In this document: positions 57,601-64,000 of the stretch, in pieces | How positions within the stretch are numbered: position 1 is the first letter of the stretch | Layout: every line of letters begins with the position of its first letter | Assembly (NCBI RefSeq): GCF_003702045.1 | Contig: NZ_RBTP01000061.1 | Span: 43,722 to 107,721 of the forward strand | Length of the DNA stretch: 64,000 nucleotides | Direction of reading: 5' to 3' | DNA from: Pseudomonas viridiflava | Lineage (GTDB): Bacteria; Pseudomonadota; Gammaproteobacteria; Pseudomonadales; Pseudomonadaceae | Translations under genes and position numbers: made by a program | Notes under the pieces: model-generated | Told to the model about the DNA's origin: nothing | The model's input: only the letters and a program-made list of their open reading frames with translations | Databases searched by the model: none

Positions 57601-60600
57601 CACTTCACAGACGGTGGCAAAGGTGGTGGTTTCGGTCGGGCCATAGGCGTTGAACAGGCGTACGCCCGGCGCATGTGCCAGCAACGTCCGATAGCTGACC
57701 GGGTCGGCGCGCTCGCCACCGGACATTAGCAGCCTGAGGCCTTGCAGGGCCGCAGGGATCTGCTGCGCATATTGGTTGAACAGCGCCGTGGTGATGAACA
57801 GGACGCTGATTTGGGCATCGACCAGCAAGGCACTGAAACGGGTCGGATCGACCAGGGTTTCATGATTCACCACGCACAATTGTGCGCCATTGAGCAGTGC
57901 GCCCCACACTTCCAGCGTGCTGGCATCGAACGCCGGGTTGGAGGCAAATGCCACGCGGTCCTGACTGCTGAAGTCGGCGTAGCCGTTGTTCAACACCAAG
58001 CGCGCAATGCCGCGATGAGGCACACGAACGCCTTTCGGCGCACCGGTTGAGCCGGAGGTGTACATGACGTAAGCCGCAGTATCCGAGCCTGGCGAGCGTT
58101 CGGGGTTGTGGGCCGGTGCATCGTTCAATGCCAGCAAGTCCAGATCGACCCGCGGAGTCGCTGCGTTGATTGCCGTCCGTGACTGGGTCAATACATAAAC
58201 GGCCTTGCAGTCATCCAGCATGTAGCTCTGGCGCTCGGCCGGTGCGTGGATATCCAGCGGCACGAACGTCGCGGCGCATTTGCAGACGGCCAACTGAGCG
58301 ACAAGCAATTCCAGCGAGCGTGGCAGAACGATTGCCACATGGTCATTCGGCGCGACCCCTTGCCCGATCAGGTAATGAGCCAGCCGATTGGCCTGTTCAT
58401 TGAGCTCGCCATACGTGATTGAACGCTGCTCATGCACCGCCGCCAGGGTGTCAGGATGACGGGCAGCGCGGTGTTCAAACAGGCGATGCACCGGCTCTTC
58501 GCGCGGATATTCGCGACGTGTGTCGTTGAACGCTGTCAGCAGTTGTGTGCGCTCGGACGCAGGCAAAATAGCCAGTTGCGTCATGTCCCTGTCCGGTTGC
58601 TGCTCAAGCGCCTGGATCAGGTGCATCAACGTTTCATGCAGGTAATCGCAGATCCGCTGCGGCTCGATCCCCGACGCCGCCTGCGCCGTGAAGCTGAAGC
58701 CTTCGCCAAGGTCGTCGACGCTCAGGGTCAGTGGATAATTGCTGCGCTCTTCGGCATTCAGCACCTCAATGCCCTGCCACGCCAGCGCTGCGGCCTCGTC
58801 GACCGCTTTGTGCGATGCACTGTGGCGGTAGTTGAGCAGCGTATTGAACAGCGGCGCGCCGGCAGGCAACGCGCTGCAACGTTGAGCCAGCGCCAGCTGC
58901 GCATGCTCATGGACAAGCAGCCCGGTGAGCCTGCGGTGAGTGTCCAGCACGGCATCGCGTACCGGCTGGCTGCCCAGATCGATGCGCAGCGGCAAGGTGT
59001 TAATGAACACACCCAATGCCCGTTCCACGCCTTCGGTGCCATGCAGACGGCCCAGCAACACCGTACCGAACACCACACTTTCGCGTCCCGACAGATGCCT
59101 GAGTACCTGGGCCCAGGCCAGGTGCATCAGGCTGGCGGCGCTGACACCCAGCAAGCGGGCCTGATCGCGGACCTTGTGGGACAGGGCGTCGTCCAGCACA
59201 AGCCGGGCCTCATGAGGAAGATCTTCCTGAGACACGAAGGCCATGCCATACGGCAACGTGGGCTCGTCGATGTCACCCAACTGCTCGCGGAAAAACGCTT
59301 CATGGGCTTCATCGTCAGGCCCTTGCAGCACTTGAGCGATGTAATTGCGGTACGGCACGGGCGCGGCAAGCTGCGCCTCTTGATCCAGCAGGATGCTTTG
59401 CAATTCCTGACCCAGGACGTCGAGCGCCACATGGTCCATGACGACGTGGTGGAAACGCAGTGCGGCAGCGATCACCCCGGTGGCTGGGTCTTCGGCGTGT
59501 ACCAGATGCAGCAGCGGTGCCTGCGTCAGGTCCATGTGCGGCGCGCTGTCCAGTTCCGGCAGGGTGACCTCGTCCACTCGCAGGGCTGCTTTGCGCCAGA
59601 CCACCTGCACAGGTGCCTGCAAGCCCTCCCAGCACAGCGCAGTGCGCAGGATGTCGTTGCGCTCGATTACGCGCTGCAACGCATGGCTGAACGCATCCAG
59701 CCGGGTCTGATCGGCAAAGGCGAATCGTGGTTGCAACAGGTATGGATCGCTTTCGCCCGCCGCCAGGTGATGGTACAGAATACCCGCCTGCAAAGGCCCG
59801 ACCGGGTAGATGTCCTGCACATTGGCTGCACCGCCAGGCACATGGGCGACGATTCGGTTGATCGCGTCCTGGTCCAGTGCCACCAATGGCAAAAGGTCAG
59901 GAGTGATGTGGCGGCAATCCGCGTCAATCAGATTCGCAGGTACATTCAATTCGTGGTTGTCACCCACGGCGCTGGCCAGCGCAGCCAGCGTGGGCTGTGC
60001 GAACAGCACGCGTATATCGGCGCTCATTCCCATCTTGCGCATGCGGGCGATCAGGGTGACGGCGAGCAGCGAGTGCCCGCCCAGCTCGAAGAAATGGTCC
60101 TGACGCCCTACCCTGGCCACGTTCAGCAACTCGGCCCAGAGTTCGGCCAGACGCGCTTCGGTTTCGCACAAGGGCGCTTCGTAGTGACGGCTCAGCACTG
60201 CGCTGGCGTCAGGCTCCGGCAACGCGGCTCGGTCCAGTTTGCCGTTGAGGCTGAGGGGCAATGCAGGCAGCGCGACGTAGGCCGTCGGCACCATGTAATC
60301 CGGCAACTGTGCCAGTACGTGGGCGCGCAATACCTCGATGCCGGGGGCGGAATGGCCCTCGCGGCAGCTGAACCACGCAACCAGTCGTTCGCCATGCAGC
60401 AAAACGGCAACTTCACGCAGCGAAGGATGCGCCGCCAGGCGTGCTTCGATCTCGCCCAGTTCGATACGCAGGCCATGCAGCTTGACCTGAAAGTCATTGC
60501 GCCCGAGAAATTCCAGCTGGCCGTCGGTGCGCAGACGCACCAGATCGCCACTACGGTACAGACGGTCGCCGGACACAAACGGGCTGTCGATGAAGCGTTC

Positions 60601-63600
60601 GGCCTGCATCTGTGGCAGGTTCAAGTAACCACGCGCGACGCCTGCGCCGCCAATGTGCAATTGGCCCACCACGCCTTGCGGGACGGGCTGGTCATGGTCA
60701 TCCAGTACATACAGACGCGTGTTGCTGATAGCACGGCCGATGGGCAACGTCGAAACCGGCACAGCATCATTTGGTTCAAGGGTCCACACGCTGCAATCCA
60801 CTGTCGCTTCGGTCGGGCCATAGACGTTGTGCAAGCGTGCCGTCGGCAGACGCTCACGGACCTGCGCCGCCAGCGCGGAGGTCAATTCGCCGCCGCCGCA
60901 GACGATGTCGGTCAGGCTGACGCACAGCGCGCTTTCGTCAAGGGCAAGGAACTGTTGCAGCAGAGCGGGCACGAACTGCACCACGCTGATCTGACGGTCC
61001 TGAATTTCCTGGGCCAGGTAGGCCGGATCACGCTGGCCATCGGGCCGTGCAAGCACCAGGCGAAGGCCTGCACACAGGGGCCAGAACAACTCCCATACGG
61101 ATGCATCAAAGCTGACCGGCGTTTTGTGCAGCAGCGCACCGTTGGCGACCGGTGGACACAACTGTGAACCCCACTGCACCAGATTGCACAGCCCGCGATG
61201 CTCGACCATCACCCCTTTGGGTGTGCCGGTCGAGCCCGAGGTGTAGATCACATATGCCAGATTGTCAGCGTTCAGCCCTTCAATGACCGGGGCGTCGGTG
61301 GGTTGCGTACTCCAGGTACAGGTATCCAGGTCCACCTTCGGCAATGGGCTGTCGGCGAAGCGTTCACGTGTACCGGCATCGACCAGCAGTGTCAGCGCGC
61401 CGCTGTCAGTGAGCATGTAGGCCAGACGATCCATCGGGTAGCCCGGATCCAGCGGCACGTAGGCACCGCCGGCCTTGAGCACGGCGAGCAGACCGATGAC
61501 CAGTTGCGGGCCACGCGCCAGGCAGACCGCAACCCGGCTTTCGGTCCGTACGCCCTGCTCGATCAGGTGATGTGCCAGGCGATTGGCTGCCTCGTTGAGC
61601 GTGCGATAGCTCAGGCGGACGCCTTCGGATTCCAGCGCAATGGCGTCCGGGTGTCTGGACACTTGAGCGTCGAACAGCGCCTGCAACGGTTGGTCAAGCA
61701 TGAACGCCTGTTCGTTGGCATTGAAGTCCACCAGCAGGAATTGCCGCTCCGAAGCATCCAGTAACCCCGCTTTGGCGGGCACGGCATGGTCGTTGCCAAT
61801 CAGGGTCCACAGCAGTTGCTCCAGATACCCGACGTAACGCACCACCGTTGCCTCATCGAAAAGGGCGGTGGCGTAATCCACGACCCCGCCAAAGCCTTCG
61901 GCGGTTTCGCCCACGCTCAACGTCAGGTCGAACTTGGCGAATGTCGGTTGATCGGACAGCGGCTCCAGATGCAGGTCGCCCAGTTGCAGTCCCAGACCCT
62001 GACTGCCATCCCAGGCCAGCGATGCCTGAAACAAAGGACTGTGGGCCAGACTGCGCGGCGGTCGAAGACGCTCCACCACTTGCTCGAACGGCAGGTCCTG
62101 ATGCTCTTGTGCCGCTATCACCTGCGACTTGACGTGGGCCAGCAGCGTACTGACGTCCGGTTCACCGGAGGTGTCGATGCGCACGGCAAGGGTATTGACG
62201 AACAGGCCGATCAAGGCCTCGACTTCGCTGCGGCGACGGTTGGCCACTGGCATGCCGATCACGACCTCGGCCTGCCCGGACAACCGCGCCAGCAGCACGG
62301 ACCAGGCGCCCATGAACAGCATGAAGGGCGTGACGGCGTGTTGCTGGCAGAACGTTTTGAGGTCATCGGCCAGGCGCGGGTCCAGACGCACCGGCACACT
62401 GGCGCCGGAATAATCCTGACGTACCGGACGAGCCCGGTCCGTGGGCAGGGTCAGTAACACTGGGGCACCGGAGAGCGCCTGATGCCAGTAATCGCTCTGG
62501 TGGCTCAGGCGTTCGCTGTCCAGCCATTCGCGTTGCCATATCGCGTAATCGGCGTACTGCAGGGCCAATGGCGGCAGTGGATCGTCCAGCCCCTGGTTGA
62601 AGGCCTGGTACAGCGCAGTGAGTTCACGGGTGAAGACACCCAGCGACCAGCCGTCAGCGACGATGTGGTGCAGAGTCAGCAACAGCACGTGACGGTCGTC
62701 CGCCAAGCACACCAGACGGCCACGGATCGGCAGGTCTTCCAGCAGATTGAACGGTTGCGCAGCTTCTTCGCGAACCACACGCTGCAACGCGTACTCATCG
62801 TGACCGCGCAAGTCCTGCCAGAGCAGATCAGGGGCGACGGAGGATGACGCAGCCTGCACGCGTGCTTCGCCCTCGTGTTGAATGAAGCGGCTGCGCAGGC
62901 TGTCGTGCCGCGCGACGATACGCTCCAGCGCACTTTTCAAGGCGTCCGTGTTCAGTTGCCCGGTCAGTTGCAGGCCCAAAGGAATGTTGTAGGCGCTGTT
63001 GGCGTCCTCCATCTGTGCCAGGAACCAGAGCCGTTGCTGGGCAAAGGACAACGGAACGGGACCGTCTTGCGCCACAGCCTTGATGGCGGGCAGTTCGCTT
63101 TGCACCGTGTCGCCCAGGCAGCGCGCCACCGCCGCCAGTGCGCTGTCGGCAAACAGGTCACCCAGCGCCAGCTCCAGCGACAGACGCTGACGCACCTGAG
63201 ACACCATGCGCATGGCCAGCAGTGAGTGGCCGCCCAGTTCGAAGAAGCGATCCTGACGCCCTACCCGTTCGACCTGCAGCAATTCGCTCCAGATGGCTGC
63301 CAATGCAATTTCCAGTTCACCTTGAGGGGCCTGATATTCGCCTGTGTTCAGCGCGTCACGGTCCGGCGTCGGCAAGGCGCGACGGTCGACTTTGCCGTTT
63401 GGCGTCAATGGCCATGCGTCAAGGCGTACCAGTGCGCTGGGCACCATATAACCCGGCAAGACCGCCAGCAACGCAGCACGCAAATCGCTTACGTTCAGGG
63501 GGGTAGCACCCGGCTGTTCGGTGAAGTAACCCACCAGCCGTGGCTGGCCTGGCTCGTCTTCACGGGCCAGCACCAAGGCTTCTTCAATGCCCGGCAACTG

Positions 63601-64000
63601 ACTCAACTGCGCTTCGATTTCACCCAGTTCGATGCGCACACCGCGAATCTTCACCTGATCGTCGTTACGCCCCAGGTACTCAAGGGTGCCATCGGCGTTC
63701 CAGCGGGCCAGGTCGCCGGTGCGGTACATCCGTGCGTCGGCCTGGCTGCTGAACGGGTCGCGCAGGAAGCGCTCGGCGGTCAGGGCCGGCTGATTCAGGT
63801 AACCCCGCGCCACGCTGTCACCGGCCACGTACAGCTCGCCTGCAACGCCCAGCGGCACCAGTTGCTGACGTTCATCGAGCAGGTACACGCGGGTGTTGGC
63901 AATCGGTTTGCCAATATCCAAGGCACCATCGGGCAGCAGACGGCCCGAGGTGGCGACCACGGTGGCCTCGGTCGGGCCGTAGTTGTTGATGACCGCAAAG
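48691..64000 (-). CDS. cifB: Lipopeptide NRPS, CifB/SyfB type: A(partial)-T-[C-A-T]x4-TE-TE (5' partial)
   Basis: The frame is open to the window edge, where it encodes an A-domain core (FAVINNYGPTEAT), so the start lies outside. Modules by rough residue from base 63960: A1(partial)-T1 to 285; C2-A2-T2 290-1330; C3-A3-T3 1335-2395; C4-A4-T4 2400-3440; C5-A5-T5 3450-4495; TE1 (GWSFG) 4510-4790; TE2 (GHSFG) 4800-5080. All five T domains have LGGHS. C2 and C4 have HHIVADGW; C3 and C5 have the extended YHHLAAGESDPY / FHHLSAGGDDPY plus HHxxxDH, marking dual epimerisation/condensation domains. Hand-read codes: A2 DAWQVGVVD (Gln-like), A3 DALFLSATF (Val-like), A4 and A5 DAWFLGNVV (Leu); partial A1 ends NVV (Leu). 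Five modules with tandem TE fit SyfB/CifB; Leu-Gln-Val-Leu-Leu fits cichofactin. The symbol rests on that inference. Confidence 0.85.
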   Translation of the reverse strand, partial: FAVINNYGPTEATVVATSGRLLPDGALDIGKPIANTRVYLLDERQQLVPLGVAGELYVAGDSVARGYLNQPALTAERFLRDPFSSQADARMYRTGDLARWNADGTLEYLGRNDDQVKIRGVRIELGEIEAQLSQLPGIEEALVLAREDEPGQPRLVGYFTEQPGATPLNVSDLRAALLAVLPGYMVPSALVRLDAWPLTPNGKVDRRALPTPDRDALNTGEYQAPQGELEIALAAIWSELLQVERVGRQDRFFELGGHSLLAMRMVSQVRQRLSLELALGDLFADSALAAVARCLGDTVQSELPAIKAVAQDGPVPLSFAQQRLWFLAQMEDANSAYNIPLGLQLTGQLNTDALKSALERIVARHDSLRSRFIQHEGEARVQAASSSVAPDLLWQDLRGHDEYALQRVVREEAAQPFNLLEDLPIRGRLVCLADDRHVLLLTLHHIVADGWSLGVFTRELTALYQAFNQGLDDPLPPLALQYADYAIWQREWLDSERLSHQSDYWHQALSGAPVLLTLPTDRARPVRQDYSGASVPVRLDPRLADDLKTFCQQHAVTPFMLFMGAWSVLLARLSGQAEVVIGMPVANRRRSEVEALIGLFVNTLAVRIDTSGEPDVSTLLAHVKSQVIAAQEHQDLPFEQVVERLRPPRSLAHSPLFQASLAWDGSQGLGLQLGDLHLEPLSDQPTFAKFDLTLSVGETAEGFGGVVDYATALFDEATVVRYVGYLEQLLWTLIGNDHAVPAKAGLLDASERQFLLVDFNANEQAFMLDQPLQALFDAQVSRHPDAIALESEGVRLSYRTLNEAANRLAHHLIEQGVRTESRVAVCLARGPQLVIGLLAVLKAGGAYVPLDPGYPMDRLAYMLTDSGALTLLVDAGTRERFADSPLPKVDLDTCTWSTQPTDAPVIEGLNADNLAYVIYTSGSTGTPKGVMVEHRGLCNLVQWGSQLCPPVANGALLHKTPVSFDASVWELFWPLCAGLRLVLARPDGQRDPAYLAQEIQDRQISVVQFVPALLQQFLALDESALCVSLTDIVCGGGELTSALAAQVRERLPTARLHNVYGPTEATVDCSVWTLEPNDAVPVSTLPIGRAISNTRLYVLDDHDQPVPQGVVGQLHIGGAGVARGYLNLPQMQAERFIDSPFVSGDRLYRSGDLVRLRTDGQLEFLGRNDFQVKLHGLRIELGEIEARLAAHPSLREVAVLLHGERLVAWFSCREGHSAPGIEVLRAHVLAQLPDYMVPTAYVALPALPLSLNGKLDRAALPEPDASAVLSRHYEAPLCETEARLAELWAELLNVARVGRQDHFFELGGHSLLAVTLIARMRKMGMSADIRVLFAQPTLAALASAVGDNHELNVPANLIDADCRHITPDLLPLVALDQDAINRIVAHVPGGAANVQDIYPVGPLQAGILYHHLAAGESDPYLLQPRFAFADQTRLDAFSHALQRVIERNDILRTALCWEGLQAPVQVVWRKAALRVDEVTLPELDSAPHMDLTQAPLLHLVHAEDPATGVIAAALRFHHVVMDHVALDVLGQELQSILLDQEAQLAAPVPYRNYIAQVLQGPDDEAHEAFFREQLGDIDEPTLPYGMAFVSQEDLPHEARLVLDDALSHKVRDQARLLGVSAASLMHLAWAQVLRHLSGRESVVFGTVLLGRLHGTEGVERALGVFINTLPLRIDLGSQPVRDAVLDTHRRLTGLLVHEHAQLALAQRCSALPAGAPLFNTLLNYRHSASHKAVDEAAALAWQGIEVLNAEERSNYPLTLSVDDLGEGFSFTAQAASGIEPQRICDYLHETLMHLIQALEQQPDRDMTQLAILPASERTQLLTAFNDTRREYPREEPVHRLFEHRAARHPDTLAAVHEQRSITYGELNEQANRLAHYLIGQGVAPNDHVAIVLPRSLELLVAQLAVCKCAATFVPLDIHAPAERQSYMLDDCKAVYVLTQSRTAINAATPRVDLDLLALNDAPAHNPERSPGSDTAAYVMYTSGSTGAPKGVRVPHRGIARLVLNNGYADFSSQDRVAFASNPAFDASTLEVWGALLNGAQLCVVNHETLVDPTRFSALLVDAQISVLFITTALFNQYAQQIPAALQGLRLLMSGGERADPVSYRTLLAHAPGVRLFNAYGPTETTTFATVCEVHALSEDAETVPIGRPIGNTRIYVLDAHQRLVPKGVTGELYIGGDGVALGYLNRPDLTVEKFLVDPFSDAPHAIMYRTGDLARWLDDGQLECLGRNDDQVKIRGFRIELGEIVSCLHQLPGIGETVVLAREDEPGNVRLVAYYTSHEEGALLAPEQMRAHLQASLPDYMVPTAFIELKTLPLTANGKLDRRALPKPERSALFGLSYEAPQGEFEVALAAIWADVLQVERVGRHDHFFDLGGHSLLAMRMVSQVRQQLGVELPLGELFALGELAAVAAALCGVARSELPSILPVKRDQPMPLSFAQQRLWFLAQMDGGNEAYNIPMALSLEGALDVTALTRALARIIERHETLRSRFVATDDSAQVFFVPTCADAMLLVEDLSHAPASLGARLRAEAIVPFDLAHGPLIRVHVLRMADNHHVLLLTVHHIVADGWSMGVLTQELLALYPAFCAGQRDPLPPLAIQYADYAVWQRRWLTGERLQHQSAYWRQVLDGAPTLLTVPTDRPRPAQQDFAGASLALQLDARLTEALRTLAHRQGVTLYMALMAAWATTLTRLSGQAEVVIGSPVAGRGRTELEDLVGLFVNTLAVRIDTSGSPSGQALLAQVKARVLEAQDHQDLPFEQVVEIVRPARSLAHAPLFQTTLNWMPGQHTAVPLNGLVVAPVEQVSQVSKFDLSLNLSEQGETLIGTLDYATALFDAATVQRYLGYFVRTLEALVNHEQTPLDRVALVAEQERLHLLETLNDTALEVCFEQTVHALIETRATSEPERVAAQVDDRSLTYGELNHRANALAHHLISLGVRMDDRVAVMARRGLDTLVAMLAVLKAGAGYVPVDPSHPDERINYLLTDSAPKVVLTQQALLSRVPELSVPVIAFDRPQWPERQDNPQVAGLTSAHLAYVIYTSGSTGQPKGVMVEHRTLNNLIEWHCQAFDLHAGSHTASVAGFGFDAMAWEIWPALCAGATLHLPPAEIGNEQLDALLDWWIAQPLQVAFLPTPVAEYAFSRDLRHPTLRTLLIGGDRLRQFHRDPGFAVINNYGPTEATVVATSGRLLPDGALDIGKPIANTRVYLLDERQQLVPLGVAGELYVAGDSVARGYLNQPALTAERFLRDPFSSQADARMYRTGDLARWNADGTLEYLGRNDDQVKIRGVRIELGEIEAQLSQLPGIEEALVLAREDEPGQPRLAAYFIERDASLPTPVSELRAALLAVLPGYMVPSAYVRLDAWPLTANGKVDRRALPVPDREALPGRDYEAPQGAVEMALAEIWSGLLQVERVGRHDHFFELGGHSLLAVNLIAQMRRQGLDTDIRTLFAQPTLAALAETIGSTRQTQIPANLIEAKCVRITPDLLPLVALDQADIDLIVARVPGGVSNVQDIYPLGPLQAGIFFHHLSAGGDDPYQLQARFAFADRSRMDAFCAALQRVIARNDVLRTSMCWEGLETPVQVVWREATLPVIEVALDALTDAAPLGLEQAPLLRLVHADDPANGRIVAVLLFHHLIMDHMALELLSHELQAMLLDQEADLPAPVPYRNYIAHTMQEQGEQTHEAFFREQLSDLDEPTLPYGQGWLPGAEVPGEARQTLGTDLSRQVRDQARQLGVSAASLMHLAWAHVLGQLSGRDQVVFGTVLLGRLQGGEGVERTLGVFINTLPLRIDLVGRSVRDAVQQAHRRLSGLLAHEHAPLALAQRCSALPAGAPLFSALLNYRHSAAPHDAGAVASEAWQGIELLAAQERSNYPLTLSVDDLGEGFDLTALTSTGIDARRICAYMVQAVERLTQALAQTPQLSVETLDLLPATERIELLDTFNAGRSEPESTLTIHQRIEQQAIVAPHAVAAQVGDQRLSYDELNRQANALAHHLIGLGVRPDDRIAVMARRGLDTLVGLLAVLKAGAGYVPIDPAHPDERIGYLLQDSAPVAVLTQADLAGRLPDLTVPVIALDRAEWATRTGNPQIGALTTAHLAYVIYTSGSTGLPKGVMVEHRTLNNLVDWHCQAFDLHAGSHTASVAGFGFDAMAWEVWPALCAGATLHLPPADIGNEQLDALLDWWLAQPLEVAFLPTPVAEYAFSRELRHPTLRTLLIGGDRLRHFQRDPGFAVINNYGPTETTVVASSGRMTPGEVLHIGKPVSHARLYVLDARCQPVPLGVPGELYIGGNGVARGYLNRPEMTAERFLNDPFSDAPDARMYRSGDLVRWLADGTLEYLGRNDDQVKIRGVRIELGEIEQQLALCPGVAEAVVMAQHLEEGGLRLVAWFTRRDASLDASSLRAYLIGRLPEYMVPAAYVVLDALPLTQNGKVDRKALPLPNMDALATSSYQAPQTALEEHLAELWASVLEVERVGRHDSFFELGGHSLLAIRLVSLIQKSGLTLSLAELFQHPSIASLAGLLEQRSGKTDPMQDVITVRDGDSEAPLFLIHDFTGLDAYFPVLGQHLEGDFAIYGLPGIGLGQPQLNTLEGLATRLIDRIRAVQPQGPYRLAGWSFGGVLAYEAATQLMGMDETVSFLGLLDSYVPHLTDQGKARWQGPNLVERELLAHCSAYWQAKGQAGITPLMRLEALQEQADKPAFEALLQVCRDEKLLYPELAEASDEQLRHYLERELAHGHALAHYRLESINLPVHLFRAEQAHNAPIDATDRSGSSRDDSHGWAAVVPTWQLHCISVPGDHMSMMQAPHVRGLGQAIDRALIAPVSAAQPMPVYQPLLAIQSGHSARAPLFCVPGAGDSVTSFIGLAEALGPDWPIYGLQARGLEGRSVPHSRVEAAAQCYAAEIQHVYPQGPLHLVGHSFGGWVAHAIASRLQAQGREVVSLTLIDSEAPSGMGMCGKPYTATAAVQRLINALQLSSGKDLGLGSQAFADADHTAQLHQLREAMIRVGLLSPRVAPHALNGIVRTFSSALRTLYRPVEHYTGPASLVLLTDPGLDEEANQNEQTEMTQGWQHLLPQLTLWNGPGDHFSILKTPNVYSLAAWWYDQQPIAVRETLS
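54061..54520 (-). repeat. Intragenic repeat, copy in module 4 A domain
   Basis: This 460-bp segment matches 63541-64000 at a constant offset of 9480 with about 10 mismatches by eye (near 98% identity). It covers A-domain cores from the NNYGPTE motif to near the end of the domain. Confidence 0.9.
63541..64000 (-). repeat. Intragenic repeat, copy in module 1 A domain (runs off the window)
   Basis: Partner of 54061-54520. Identity is still high at the window edge, so the full repeat is longer than seen here. Confidence 0.9.

Noticed and set aside
58432..61167. 911-residue open frame antisense to the large NRPS
   Set aside because: Shadow frame. Its length follows from codon bias of the NRPS; His/Gln/Arg-rich composition is not protein-like.

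Overview
The window looks like a chromosomal accessory/virulence region of a plant-associated Pseudomonas of the P. syringae group (P. syringae, P. viridiflava or P. cichorii type). The reasons are the high G+C coding style, a complete achromobactin locus in the P. syringae gene order, a syringafactin/cichofactin-type lipopeptide synthetase beside it, and a pectin-degrading gene pair. I see no rRNA, tRNA, CRISPR array or intact insertion sequence. Species assignment is inference.

Layout. 1-2584 (+): 3' end of a nonribosomal peptide synthetase (NRPS) finishing in C-T-TE, with no adenylation domain in its last module. 2849-9678: accessory genes (FAD amine/amino-acid oxidase, frameshifted secreted protein, TonB-dependent receptor with an anchor-less ExbD-like gene, YjdF-type membrane protein) separated by sparse, partly AT-rich DNA. 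9875-16172: nucleotide-transporter-like MFS protein and two DHA1 MFS exporters flanking a dCache chemoreceptor. 16285-19143 (+): pectin lyase and rhamnogalacturonan lyase behind a leader with interleaved inverted repeats. 19158-22182 (-): operon of HPF-like ribosome-associated protein, baeRF-family protein, a small unknown protein and an M42 metallopeptidase. 22295-23440: remnants of a glycerol-kinase-like gene and a SorC-family regulator, joined at their missing 5' ends. 23720-24157 (+): receiver-only response regulator.

24234-44208 (-): achromobactin region. acsS (ECF sigma), fecR-like anti-sigma gene and an STN-domain TonB receptor form one unit with a Fur-type promoter. acsF, acsD, acsE, yhcA, acsC, acsB, acsA, cbrA, cbrB, cbrC, cbrD, a fhuF-like reductase and an RraA-like gene form a second, mostly overlapping unit, also behind a Fur box. 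Together they cover regulation, synthesis, export, uptake and iron release for a citrate/diaminobutyrate/2-oxoglutarate siderophore.

44708-64000: lipopeptide region. A LuxR regulator (+) converges on macB and macA (-), which follow a giant NRPS (-) whose 5' end lies outside the window. Five modules are visible (the first partial), then two thioesterases. Hand-read A-domain codes give Leu-Gln-(Val-like)-Leu-Leu, and the condensation-domain types predict L-Leu, D-Gln, L-Val, D-Leu, L-Leu. This fits the C-terminal five residues of cichofactin better than those of syringafactin, which has Thr at the second of these positions.

Best second-look items: the A-less terminal NRPS module, the Leu-Gln-Val-Leu-Leu synthetase and its 98% internal repeat, the pseudoknot-like leader before the pectinases, the HPF/baeRF operon, the RraA-like protein lacking its usual Arg inside the siderophore operon, and the kinase/SorC deletion scar. 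All calls come from reading the sequence by eye; no searches were run.
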